This document shows, piece by piece, positions 47,400-55,720 of a DNA stretch of 64,000 nucleotides; the first letter of the stretch is position 1; each line of letters starts with the position of its first letter. Where the stretch lies: assembly GCF_000620645.1 (NCBI RefSeq), contig NZ_KK211159.1, forward strand, positions 329,177 through 393,176. The letters are read 5' to 3'. The translations under genes were made by a program, and so were the position numbers. The notes below the pieces were generated by a model. The model was not told the DNA's origin. It ran no database searches and worked only from the letters and a program-made list of their open reading frames with translations. This stretch comes from Nocardioides sp. URHA0032. Its GTDB lineage: Bacteria > Actinomycetota > Actinomycetes > Propionibacteriales > Nocardioidaceae.

Positions 47400-48307
47400 A
47401 GTACCAGGAGCTGACCTTCCGGTCCGGCGACGACGAGTGCCACGCCTGGCACTTCACCGGGGAGGGCGACGTGCTCGCGACCGACGCGGGCCGGCCGGTG
47501 GTCGTGATGGCGCACGGCCTGGCCGGCACCAAGGACTCCGGGCTCCAGCCGTTCGCCGAGGCGCTGGCCGCCGCCGGGCTCGACGTGCTGGCCTTCGACT
47601 ACCGCGGCTTCGGAGCCAGCGGCGGCGCGCCGCGGCAGACGGTGTCGATGGCCGACCAGCTCGACGACTACCGCGCCGCGATGGCGACGGCCGCCCGGCT
47701 CCCGGGCGCCGACCCGGAGCGGCTGGTGCTCTGGGGTGTCTCGCTCGCGGGCGGCCACGTGCTCGCCGCGGCTGCGCACCGCGACGACGTCGCGGGGGTC
47801 GTTTCGCTGACGCCGCTCGTCGACGGGATGGCCGCGGGCCGGCACGCGCTGGCCCACCACAAGCCCTCGGCGATGCTCCGGTCCACGGCCCTCGGGATCC
47901 GCTCGCGGCTGGGGCGCGCGCGGATGATGCCGGTGGTCGCCCGGCCCGGCGAGCTCGGCGCGCTCACGCTGGACGGCTGCCTCGAGGACTACCTCGCGAT
48001 CGCCGGGCCGACGTGGCGCAACGAGGTGGACGCGACCGTGGGGCTCGAGCTCGGCAATCACCGCCCGGGCAAGCAGGCCAGGCACGTGCGCGCTCCGCTG
48101 CTCGTGCAGATCGCCGACCTGGACCGGAGTGCGCCGCCGCACGCGGCCGCGAAGGCGGCGTTCGCCGGCCGGGCCGAAGTGCGCCACTACCCCTGCGACC
48201 ACTTCGACGTCTGGCCCGGCAAGGAGTGGCACGAGCCCGCCGTACGCCACCAGGTGGCGTTCCTGCGCCGCCACCTCACGCCAAGGTTATTGACGCATTT
48301 TCAATAG
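47396..48307 (+). CDS. Alpha/beta hydrolase
   Basis: The 303-residue serine hydrolase has the oxyanion segment MAHGLAGTKD, the nucleophile elbow GVSLAGG near residue 118 and a late catalytic His in CDHFDVW. It belongs to the peptidase-S15/esterase-like alpha/beta hydrolases. In this operon it is the natural candidate to open the lactone or ester formed by the monooxygenase. Its last codons overlap the operator/promoter of the downstream P450 gene. Confidence 0.85.
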   Translation: MKYQELTFRSGDDECHAWHFTGEGDVLATDAGRPVVVMAHGLAGTKDSGLQPFAEALAAAGLDVLAFDYRGFGASGGAPRQTVSMADQLDDYRAAMATAARLPGADPERLVLWGVSLAGGHVLAAAAHRDDVAGVVSLTPLVDGMAAGRHALAHHKPSAMLRSTALGIRSRLGRARMMPVVARPGELGALTLDGCLEDYLAIAGPTWRNEVDATVGLELGNHRPGKQARHVRAPLLVQIADLDRSAPPHAAAKAAFAGRAEVRHYPCDHFDVWPGKEWHEPAVRHQVAFLRRHLTPRLLTHFQ

Positions 48308-48319
48308 CGGGCGTAGCCT
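48288..48319 (+). promoter_or_regulatory. Leaderless promoter with TTGA/TCAA operator for the P450
   Basis: -35 TTGACG (48290-48295), an 18-base spacer, -10 TAGCCT (48314-48319), then 7 bases to GTG 48327: the same geometry as the monooxygenase promoter. TATTGACGCATTTTCAATA (48288-48306) is an inverted repeat with 6-base arms, lying within the end of the hydrolase gene. Confidence 0.65.
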
Positions 48320-48326
48320 CCGGGAG

Positions 48327-49697
48327 GTGACCACCCTCGACGACGTCAGCAGGCTGACCAGCGAGCGGTTCCGCCGGATGAGCCCGGGCAACCAGGACAA
48401 GCTCCCGCCGGTGGACGGCACCGGCCTGCCGCCGGGACCGAGGTGGCCGGTGCTGATCCAGACCGTGGGGCTGCTGCGGTTCCGGCACCGGTTCCACCCG
48501 TACCTGCGCCGCAAGTACGGCGACGTCTTCAGCGTGCGGCTCGCCCCCGGCGGCCGGCCGCTGGTGTTCTTCACCCGGCCGGAGCACGCGAAGGAGATCT
48601 TCGCCGGCGACCCCGAGATCTTCCACGCGGGCAAGGCCAACGGCATCCTCGGCCCGATCATGGGCGAGCACTCGCTGCTGCTCCAGGACTCCGGCGAGCA
48701 CAGGCGCGCCCGCAAGCTGCTGATGCCGGCGTTCAACGGGCACGCGCTGCGGGAGTACCAGGCGCTGGTCACCGAGGTCGCGAGGGCCGAGGTCGCGACC
48801 TGGACGCCGGGCGAGGACTTCCGCTCGCTCGACCGGATGAACCGGCTCACCCTCGAGGTGATCCTCCGCGTGGTCTTCGGCGTCACCGACGAGCAGCGGC
48901 TGGCCGAGCTGCGCCCGCGGGTGAACAAGACCGTGAACATCAGCCCGGCCGTGCTGCTCGGCTGGGGCTACCCGTGGCTGCAGCGGTTCAGCATCTGGAA
49001 GGACACCATCGAGAACCAGCTCGAGCTCGACCGGCTGATGTACGCCGAGATCCGCGAGCGGCGTACCGCTCCCGACCTCGCGGACGGCACCGACGTGCTG
49101 TCCCGGCTGATCGTGCAGGGTGAGGACGGCGACGCCCTCAGCGACACCGAGCTCCGCGACCAGCTGGTCACGCTGCTGCTCGCCGGCCACGAGACCACGG
49201 CGAGCGCGCTGGCGTGGGCGCTCTACGAGGCCGGCCGCGACCCGGAGCTGCTGGCGCGCTGTCGCACGGCCGCAACAGGGGGCGACGACGAGTACCTCGA
49301 AGCGGTCTTCAAGGAGTCGATGCGCCTGCACCCGATCATCCCGATGGTGGTGCGCACGCTGATGGAGCCGGCCACGATCGGCGGCTGGGACCTGCCGCGC
49401 GGCGCCACGGTCGGGCCGTCGATCATCCTCGCCCACCAGCGCGACGAGAACCATCCTGACCCGTGGACATTCAAGCCGGAACGCTTCCTCGGCCAGAACC
49501 CGCCGCCCAACACGTGGATCCCGTTCGGCGGCGGGGTGCGCCGCTGCATCGGTGCCGGCTTCGCGCAGATGGAGGGCGTGGCGGTGTTGCGCGAGGTGTT
49601 CGCGTCGTACGCCGTCGAGACCGTCGGCGACGACGAGCCCAAGGTCCGCAACATCACCAGCGTCCCGCGGCGCGGCGCGCGGATCCGGGTTCGCTGA
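48327..49697 (+). CDS. Cytochrome P450
   Basis: The 456-residue P450 has all hallmarks: I-helix AGHETTA near residue 286, ESMR (ExxR) near 331, and the haem-binding FGGGVRRCIG with Cys407 as thiolate ligand. There is no membrane anchor. It resembles the CYP110-like bacterial type more than the short CYP105 type. No ferredoxin gene is adjacent. GTG 48327 lies 7 bases from the -10 box and the preceding GGGAG is too close for normal ribosome binding, so the message is probably leaderless. It likely hydroxylates the substrate of the cluster. Confidence 0.9.
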   Translation: MTTLDDVSRLTSERFRRMSPGNQDKLPPVDGTGLPPGPRWPVLIQTVGLLRFRHRFHPYLRRKYGDVFSVRLAPGGRPLVFFTRPEHAKEIFAGDPEIFHAGKANGILGPIMGEHSLLLQDSGEHRRARKLLMPAFNGHALREYQALVTEVARAEVATWTPGEDFRSLDRMNRLTLEVILRVVFGVTDEQRLAELRPRVNKTVNISPAVLLGWGYPWLQRFSIWKDTIENQLELDRLMYAEIRERRTAPDLADGTDVLSRLIVQGEDGDALSDTELRDQLVTLLLAGHETTASALAWALYEAGRDPELLARCRTAATGGDDEYLEAVFKESMRLHPIIPMVVRTLMEPATIGGWDLPRGATVGPSIILAHQRDENHPDPWTFKPERFLGQNPPPNTWIPFGGGVRRCIGAGFAQMEGVAVLREVFASYAVETVGDDEPKVRNITSVPRRGARIRVR

Positions 49698-49748
49698 TCG
49701 GCTCGCGCTGGTGAGGACGACCGGCTGCGGTTCACCGGCGCCTCGTGA

Positions 49749-50086
49749 TCAGAGATCGCCCGTCAGGTGGGAGAGCTCGTCGCTGGTGTTGACCGGCACG
49801 TGCGGCACGCCGGGCGGGATGTAGACGAAGTCGTCCGTCCCCGCGACGGCGTGCTCGACGAGATCCTCGCCGTACCAGACCTCGGTCTCGCCCTCGATCA
49901 CGTAGATCGCCGTCTCGTGCCCGGCATGCCGGTGCGCCTTCGCCCGGACGCCGGGCGGGATCGCGAGCAGGTGGGCGCACAGCCCGACGGAACCGACGCT
50001 CTGCGCCGACAATCCCTCGACTGGTCGATGCCCTGCCGCGACGTCGTACGTCCTCCGGTCGGGATCACCCGCAGCGTCGGTTCCAT
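49749..50086 (-). pseudogene. Cupin-domain protein, frameshifted
   Basis: The ATG at 50086 has AGGAGG 7 bases upstream and begins MEPTLRVIPTGGRTTSRQGI, the usual start of a small cupin family. After about residue 24 homology continues in another frame (SAQSVGSVGLCAHLLAIPPG, then KAHRHAGHETAIYVIEG with the metal-binding His residues) to a stop at 49749. A single-base indel near 50010-50030 therefore splits the gene. The C-terminus also looks shorter than usual. It could be a real pseudogene or a sequencing error. Confidence 0.6.
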
Positions 50087-50370
50087 GCCATCGCCCTCCT
50101 CGCTCGGTGTCATCGATCGACATCCAACCGCAGTGTTCGCCCCCGGCGAAGTCAGTCGGTAGTCGCAATTCCTGCTGATGTCGGTGGAGGTTTGCGGCGC
50201 ATGCCTGGAGCACGGTTGGCGGTCGAGCAGCGGCAGCGTCGCAAGGCCCCAGGCGATGCGGCACCAACGAGAACACCAACGGCCTGACTCCGCCGTACTG
50301 GCCCCACGACGCCGACCTGCAGACCAGACCCAGGCCGCGTGCGGTGGCAACAATCATGTGAGTCCGGGGC
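50087..50370. other. Intergenic stretch without recognisable gene
   Basis: Between the cupin remnant and the DUF222 promoter I see no convincing gene on either strand; open frames here are short and show no third-position G/C bias. Base composition is lower in GC than the flanking core genes. Confidence 0.5.
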
Positions 50371-50414
50371 TTGCCATCGGCATAGGAGAGGCGTACAATC
50401 GAACACATGTTCGA
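50371..50414 (+). promoter_or_regulatory. SOS-regulated leaderless promoter
   Basis: -35 TTGCCA (50371-50376), a 17-base spacer and -10 TACAAT (50394-50399), 7 bases before ATG 50407. TCGAACACATGTTCGA (50399-50414) is a perfect match to the actinobacterial LexA box TCGAAC-N4-GTTCGA and overlaps both the -10 element and the start codon, so LexA binding would block transcription directly. Confidence 0.8.
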
Positions 50415-51651
50415 ATCGTTCCGGGACTGCGTCGAGTCGCTCGACGCCGCCGGGATGACCGACGCCGAGCGGATCGACCTGATCCGCGAGCTCGAGCAGC
50501 TGAAGTGCGCCGCCGAGGCCGCCCAGGCCGAGCTCGCCGCCGCCCTCGGTGAGGGACGCGGCGCGGCCGCACAGGTGGCGCTCGCCCGCCGCGAGTCACC
50601 GCACCGCGGCCAGCAGCATCTCGCGCTGGCGCGGGTGCTGCTCGAGCTGCCGCACACCCGCGCGGCGTTCCGTGCCGGGCGGATCACCGAGTGGCGCGCG
50701 ACGCTCATCGCGCGCGAGACGGCATGCCTGTCGCTGCAGGACCGCCGGGCCGTGGACCGGGCGATCGCCGGCGACGCCGAGGCCCTGGAGTCGTACTCCG
50801 ACCGGGTCGTGCTCGGTGAGCTGCGCAAGCTCGCCGCCCGGCTGGACCCGGCCTCGGTCGCCGAGCGCCGGCGCCGCGCCGAGTCCGAGCGGTGCGTGAC
50901 CGTCCGGCCCGCGCCGGACACGATGGCGTACCTCACCGTGCTGCTGCCCGTCGCCCAGGCGGTCGCCTGCTACGCCGCCCTCACCCGCGAGGCCGACACC
51001 GCGGTGGCCTCCGGGGAGCCGCGCAGCCGTGGCCAGCTGATGGCCGACACCCTCGTCGCCCGGGTCACCGGTGCGCCGCTGGTCGATGGCCGCCCCGTCG
51101 TCCCGGTCACCCTCGGGCTGGTGATGACCGACGCGGCGCTGCTCGCCGGCGGCCACGACACCGCCCACCTGCCCGGCCACGGCCCGATCCCCGCCGAGCT
51201 CGCCCGGTCCCTGGTCGCCGACCACCTCGACACCGGCTCCCGCCTGTGGCTGCGCCGCCTCTACGCGTCGCCGGACACCGGTGAGCTGGTCGCGATGGAC
51301 TCCCACCAGCGCCTCTTCCGCGGCCGGCTCCGCGAGTTCCTCGACCTGCGCGACCAGTTCTGCCGCACACCCTGGTGCAACGCCCCGATCCGCCACCGCG
51401 ACCACGTGGTCCGCGCCGCCGACGCAGGCACCACGACCGCCGCGGCCGGCCAAGGGCTCTGCGCGACCTGCAACTACGCCAAGGAAGCCCCCGGCTGGCG
51501 AGCCAGACCCTCGCCCGAGGCCCGGGGCCACGCCGTGGAGATCACCACCCCCACCGGCCACACCTACACCTCCCACGCCCCACCCCTGGTCGCGCTGCGC
51601 GCCGGTGCCTACCGGCAGGTCGACGACGGAGTGTGGACGCTCGTCGCCTGA
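50407..51651 (+). CDS. DUF222/HNH endonuclease-type protein (13E12 repeat family)
   Basis: The 414-residue protein has the helical DUF222 region (about residues 20-300) and a C-terminal HNH nuclease domain, residues about 318-365, with CRTPWCNAPIRHRDHVVRAA and a CATCNYAKE zinc-type Cys pair. The family is multicopy in Nocardioides and mycobacteria (13E12 repeats) and its role is unknown. The perfect LexA box over its promoter links it to DNA damage. It starts on ATG 50407 with no leader. Confidence 0.9.
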   Translation: MFESFRDCVESLDAAGMTDAERIDLIRELEQLKCAAEAAQAELAAALGEGRGAAAQVALARRESPHRGQQHLALARVLLELPHTRAAFRAGRITEWRATLIARETACLSLQDRRAVDRAIAGDAEALESYSDRVVLGELRKLAARLDPASVAERRRRAESERCVTVRPAPDTMAYLTVLLPVAQAVACYAALTREADTAVASGEPRSRGQLMADTLVARVTGAPLVDGRPVVPVTLGLVMTDAALLAGGHDTAHLPGHGPIPAELARSLVADHLDTGSRLWLRRLYASPDTGELVAMDSHQRLFRGRLREFLDLRDQFCRTPWCNAPIRHRDHVVRAADAGTTTAAAGQGLCATCNYAKEAPGWRARPSPEARGHAVEITTPTGHTYTSHAPPLVALRAGAYRQVDDGVWTLVA

Positions 51652-51704
51652 TGCTGCCCCCTGCAGGGGATGTGTCGACCGGCGAGCAGGACCACAATGA
51701 GGTC

Positions 51705-52103
51705 ATGACCGACGGCGACGACTTCCTGGCCTGGATCGGGTCCGCGCTGCACGAGGCCGAACGGGCGCTGCACAACGGCGACCCGTGGCCGCGGCGTGCC
51801 CTCTGGTCCAGCAACGAACCGGTCAGCGTCCTGGGTGCCTGGCGGAACGCTCATGGTCAGCAGGAGATCGACGAGCTCTTCGAGGCACTCGGCGCGAGCT
51901 TCTCCGACTGCACCTCGTACGCGTTCGAACCGCTGTCGTACGACGTCGTCGGTGACATGGCCTACACGGAAGGTCTGGAGCACACCTCGGCATCGGTCGA
52001 TGGCGAGCCTCGTACCTACACCCTGCGCGTGACGCAGGTCTACCGCCGCGAGGGTGGCGTGTGGCGGGTCGCCCACCGTCATGCCGACACGGTGACCGAG
52101 TAG
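51705..52103 (+). CDS. SnoaL-like / DUF4440-type protein
   Basis: The 132-residue NTF2-fold protein has an N-terminal helix pair with RALHNGDPWPRRALWSSNEP, a central VLGAWRNAHGQQEIDELFEAL segment, and C-terminal strands YTLRVTQVYRREGGVWRVAHRH. These are typical of small SnoaL-like proteins that include isomerases, cyclases and stress proteins. No catalytic assignment is possible. It follows the DUF222 gene on the same strand but with a 53-base gap, so it may have its own promoter. Confidence 0.8.
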   Translation: MTDGDDFLAWIGSALHEAERALHNGDPWPRRALWSSNEPVSVLGAWRNAHGQQEIDELFEALGASFSDCTSYAFEPLSYDVVGDMAYTEGLEHTSASVDGEPRTYTLRVTQVYRREGGVWRVAHRHADTVTE

Positions 52104-52110
52104 CAGCGCG

Positions 52111-52383
52111 ATGCTGCGACCGCGCGACACCCCTCACGCCGTGGACGCCGAGACGACGGACCGGATCGAGCGCACCTTTCTCGTCGTCCGCATCGTGCGC
52201 GGCAGTCTGCTGCTCCTGTTCCTCATCGTCTGTCTGGGCGCGACCGTCGCCAAGCCCTGGCCGGCCGGCGTGATCGTCGCCGTCGCACTCGCCGCCGCCC
52301 TCCAGGCTGTCCGGCTCACCATGAGCGTCCGTCACTACCTGCACGTGGCAGGCCCGCGCCGGTGGCCGGCCGACGGCGCTTGA
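52111..52383 (+). CDS. 90-aa two-helix membrane protein
   Basis: A short protein with two membrane helices (about residues 22-45 and 49-68), a charged N-terminus and a basic tail ending GPRRWPADGA. It starts 7 bases after the SnoaL-like gene and precedes the FUSC-type gene by 54 bases, so a shared transcript is plausible. I do not recognise a family. Confidence 0.6.
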   Translation: MLRPRDTPHAVDAETTDRIERTFLVVRIVRGSLLLLFLIVCLGATVAKPWPAGVIVAVALAAALQAVRLTMSVRHYLHVAGPRRWPADGA

Positions 52384-52437
52384 CCGCCATGGCAGCGGCT
52401 CCAGACGATGGTCCCCGGTCGGTCAGGTGGTGAGGTC

Positions 52438-54690
52438 GTGCGCGATCTGCGCAGCTGGTTGCTTGCTCGCGACGGAAGTCTGCGCGCAACCCGGCGCGCC
52501 GCACGGACGGCGATCATCATGCCGACCCTGTTCGCCATCGGGTACGAGGTCATCGGGAACCCGACGGTAGCGACGTACGCCGCCTTCGGCGCGTTCGCGA
52601 TGCTCCTGCTCGCCGACTTCCCGGGGACGCTCCTCGAGCGGCTGGCGGCGCAGACCTCGCTGGTCGCTGTCGGCTGCGTGCTCATCTCGCTCGCGACGTT
52701 GGTCTCGAGGGATCCGTGGTTGTCGGCCGCCGCGATGTTCGTCGTCGGGTTCCTCGTGCTCTTCGCCGGCGTGGTGAGCTCGACCCTCGCAGGGGCGAGC
52801 ACGTCCATCCTGCTGAGCTTCATCCTGCCCGTCGCTGCCGCCGCCGGTCCGGCAGCGATCCCGGACCGATTGCTCGGTTGGCTCCTGGCCGGGATCGTCT
52901 CCGTGCCCGCGGTGGCCCTCCTCTGGCCGGTACCCCGCAGTGACCCACTACGGTCCGCCGCGGCAGAGGCGTGCCAGCAGCTGTCGGCCCGGCTGACGGC
53001 GGAGATCGCGCACTGGCACGGCGAGACCGGTGAGGACGTGGACACGGCGGTCTCGCGCGCCGAGACCGCGCTCGCCGACCTGCGTGCGACGTTCCTGGCC
53101 ACGCCGTACCGGCCGTCGGGCCTCACCACCGCGACGCGCGCCGTCGTTCGTCTGGTGGACGAGCTGGTGTGGCTCAGCGTGATCCTCGAGCAGACTGCCA
53201 ACGTCCGCCACCGGGCATCCGACCCCACGGCGCGCGAGGTCAAGTCGGCAGCTGCGGTCCTGCTCGACCACGCCGGCCGGGTGCTCTCGCTCTCGAACCC
53301 ACCACAAGACAGCCTCCAGGACCACCTGGACGACCTCGTCGACGCTCGCCGAGCGATGGAGGCACGGGCACTCGAGATCGTGGAGCTGCCGCGCGGCGTG
53401 CGCCCTGCCGAGGAGCTCGTGGCCGCGCTCCGCCCGGGCTCTCGAGCCCAGGAGCTCTCGTTCGTCGTCACCGGCATCGCGGCGAACATCGAGATCACGA
53501 CGGCGGCCGAGGGACGACCCTGGTGGAGGAAGCTGCTCGGTCACCGACCGCCGGGCCTCGCCGGGCCGATGACCTCTGCGCAACAGCGGGCGCTCGCGCA
53601 CGTCGAGCCGCACTCGGTGTGGCTCCGCAACAGCGTCCGCGGCGCGATCGCGCTCGCCGGTGCGGTGCTGATCGCGGACCTGAGCGGAGTACAGCACTCG
53701 TTCTGGATCGTGCTCGGCGCGCTGTCGGTGTTGCGCTCCAACGCTCTCAGCACGGGTCAGAGCGCTGTCCGGGGACTGGTCGGGACGACGATCGGGTTCG
53801 CGATCGGCGGACTCCTGGTGCTCCTCATCGGGACGAGCACCGAGCTCCTGTGGGTGCTGCTCCCGGTCGCGATCCTTGCCGCCGGCATAGCGCCGGCGGT
53901 CTCCTTCACAGCCGGTCAGGCCGGGTTCACGGTCACCCTGCTGATCCTCTTCAACATCATCAGCCCGGCCGGGTGGCAGGTCGGTCTGGTCCGCATCGAG
54001 GACGTGGCCATCGGGTGCGCGGTGAGCCTCGTCGTCGGAACCCTGTTCTGGCCCAGGGGAGCCACCGGCGTCTTCCGCCAGGCCCTGACGGAGGCCTATG
54101 CGGAGTGCGCCGCCTACCTGTGGGCCGTCGTCGAGAGCGGCACCGCGTCGCACGGATCGCCGACAGGGGCGGACAGCGCGGGGTTGCGGGCCGCTGCCGC
54201 CGCGCGTCGTCTCGATGACGCCTTCCGCGCATACCTTGCCGAGCGCGGCCACAAGAGGCTGAGCCTCGCCGAGGTGGCGTCCCTGATGACCGGGGTCGCC
54301 GGGCTCCGGCTGACCGCCCAGGCGGTGTCGGAGCTCTGGCCGGGCGACGAGATGCGGCGGGTCGACGTGCCTCGCGCTCAGCTGGAGGTCGTGATCGCCA
54401 CCGAACGGGTGACGAACTGGTTCACTGCAATGGCTCAGGCGATCACGGGCTCGGGAACCGTTCCGCGCGCACTCCCGGAGGACGGCTCCTCCGGCCGCCG
54501 GATCGTGGAGGCCCTCGACGAGGACCTCGCGTCAGTGACGGCGTCCGAGGGGTCGGTGCGGGCCCACACGGTGCGCCTGGTGTGGACCAGCGATCACGTG
54601 GACAGCGCCCGGCGCCTGCAGGAGCTCATCGAGCAGCCATCGCGCAGCGCCGCCGGCTCGTCGCGTCGCGTCGACCGACCCTCCGGGTGA
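52438..54690 (+). CDS. FUSC-type (YccS/AaeB-like) membrane protein
   Basis: The protein has about 750 residues with two membrane blocks of five to six helices (residues about 30-170 and 405-540) separated by a soluble helical domain, with a C-terminal soluble domain. This duplicated layout is that of FUSC/aromatic-acid-exporter-like proteins (YccS, AaeB), proposed to export aromatic acids or other anions. GTG 52438 follows GGTGAGG; an upstream GTG (52408) adds 10 residues. There is no adjacent AaeA-like periplasmic subunit, as expected for a Gram-positive. Confidence 0.82.
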   Translation: MRDLRSWLLARDGSLRATRRAARTAIIMPTLFAIGYEVIGNPTVATYAAFGAFAMLLLADFPGTLLERLAAQTSLVAVGCVLISLATLVSRDPWLSAAAMFVVGFLVLFAGVVSSTLAGASTSILLSFILPVAAAAGPAAIPDRLLGWLLAGIVSVPAVALLWPVPRSDPLRSAAAEACQQLSARLTAEIAHWHGETGEDVDTAVSRAETALADLRATFLATPYRPSGLTTATRAVVRLVDELVWLSVILEQTANVRHRASDPTAREVKSAAAVLLDHAGRVLSLSNPPQDSLQDHLDDLVDARRAMEARALEIVELPRGVRPAEELVAALRPGSRAQELSFVVTGIAANIEITTAAEGRPWWRKLLGHRPPGLAGPMTSAQQRALAHVEPHSVWLRNSVRGAIALAGAVLIADLSGVQHSFWIVLGALSVLRSNALSTGQSAVRGLVGTTIGFAIGGLLVLLIGTSTELLWVLLPVAILAAGIAPAVSFTAGQAGFTVTLLILFNIISPAGWQVGLVRIEDVAIGCAVSLVVGTLFWPRGATGVFRQALTEAYAECAAYLWAVVESGTASHGSPTGADSAGLRAAAAARRLDDAFRAYLAERGHKRLSLAEVASLMTGVAGLRLTAQAVSELWPGDEMRRVDVPRAQLEVVIATERVTNWFTAMAQAITGSGTVPRALPEDGSSGRRIVEALDEDLASVTASEGSVRAHTVRLVWTSDHVDSARRLQELIEQPSRSAAGSSRRVDRPSG

Positions 54691-54741
54691 GCGCAGGCTG
54701 CGACCATCGCGACCTGCGGGTGAGGTCCGCCGACGTACGTC

Positions 54742-54905
54742 GTGTCGTCGACGCTGTCGGACCCACCGGCCTGGCCGGACGCGACGGTCGTCAGCGGTGA
54801 CCCGCTCCCCGGTGATCTCCCGACAGACCGGGGACGAGCCGATCTTCGCCGGCCCGGCCGACGTCGATCTGGGGCTGCTCGAGAGCCGGACTCAGGGCCG
54901 ATGCG
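54742..54905 (+). pseudogene. Decayed fragment of a DHFR-family (RibD C-terminal-like) gene
   Basis: Two frames together match the intact gene at 57309-57890: SSTLSDPPAWPDATVVSGD (from about 54742) corresponds to SSTLHDTLGWPDATVASGD, and after an internal deletion and frame change SPVISRQTGDEPIFAGPADV with DLGLLESRT (from about 54806) corresponds to its FPVISGRTG..DLELLESRT region. The N-terminal half is missing. It lies in opposite orientation to the intact paralogue 2.4 kb away and overlaps the end of the RTX-like gene. Confidence 0.75.
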
Positions 54906-55527
54906 CTGGCGGTGCCGGGATTCCGTCGCCGGAGCGAATGGTCTCGACGATCTCGCAGCCTCGCACGGTGTCGCTCGGGTCGGGTCGGCGCTCGTAGGTC
55001 AGCCGGTCGTGTGCTCCGGGGCCGCAGTCGATGATGTCCGGCTGGTGGTCGCTCGGTGCGACGACGAAGTCTCGCCCGGGCCCCATGTGGACGACGTCCG
55101 TCTCGTTGCGGGCTGAGCGCTGGCGGCCCAGGTAAGCCTGGTCGGGTCCAGCGCCACCCGAGAAGTGGTCACTGCCGCCGTTGTCGACGAGCAGATCCAG
55201 GCCTGACCCACCGCGCAGCCGGTCGTCGCCCGGACCCCCGGTGAGATGGTCCCGGCCGGGGCCACCGTAGAGGGTGTCGTCGCCCGTGCCACCTCGAGCG
55301 TATTCGTCACCGTGGCGGCCCGTGGGGCCAAGCCGGACCACGTCGTCTCCGGCCCTTGCATCGACGTGGTCATCGCCACTGAAGGTCACGATCGTGTCTG
55401 CGCGAGCGGTGCCGACGACGTCGTCAGACCCGCGCGACCCACGAACGCTGTCGGCGGTAGCGGGAAGGGCGATGGCGGTGACACATGCCGCACCCGCGAT
55501 CGACGCGGTGAGGACACGAATTCGCAC
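54892..55527 (-). CDS. Secreted RTX-like calcium-binding repeat protein
   Basis: The 211-residue protein has a signal peptide (to about residue 24, ending LPATADS) followed by hemolysin-type nonapeptide repeats: GGTGDDTLYGGPGRDHLTGG and further GDDRLRGGSGLD copies, the GGxGxDxLx pattern that binds Ca2+ in a parallel beta-roll. Upstream SFSGDDHVDARAGDDVV units are degenerate copies. The C-terminus has two Cys. GTG 55527 has GGGAG 6 bases before it. It is too small to be a toxin and is probably a surface or extracellular protein. Confidence 0.82.
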   Translation of the reverse strand: MRIRVLTASIAGAACVTAIALPATADSVRGSRGSDDVVGTARADTIVTFSGDDHVDARAGDDVVRLGPTGRHGDEYARGGTGDDTLYGGPGRDHLTGGPGDDRLRGGSGLDLLVDNGGSDHFSGGAGPDQAYLGRQRSARNETDVVHMGPGRDFVVAPSDHQPDIIDCGPGAHDRLTYERRPDPSDTVRGCEIVETIRSGDGIPAPPAHRP

Positions 55528-55720
55528 TGGCGCTCCCGAGATGACCTGGATGCTTCCGGACAGGGACACGATCGTAGGTCGCGCATGTCGTCCGGGGACC
55601 GAATTGCCATGGACCATGGTCGTTAGTACCAGGCGCGCCCATCGGGACGGGCGAGCGCGGACAGCGGCTACCAAGAGACCTCACGCAGGGTCGATCGCGC
55701 GCGGTTCCTTGCTTTCGTGA

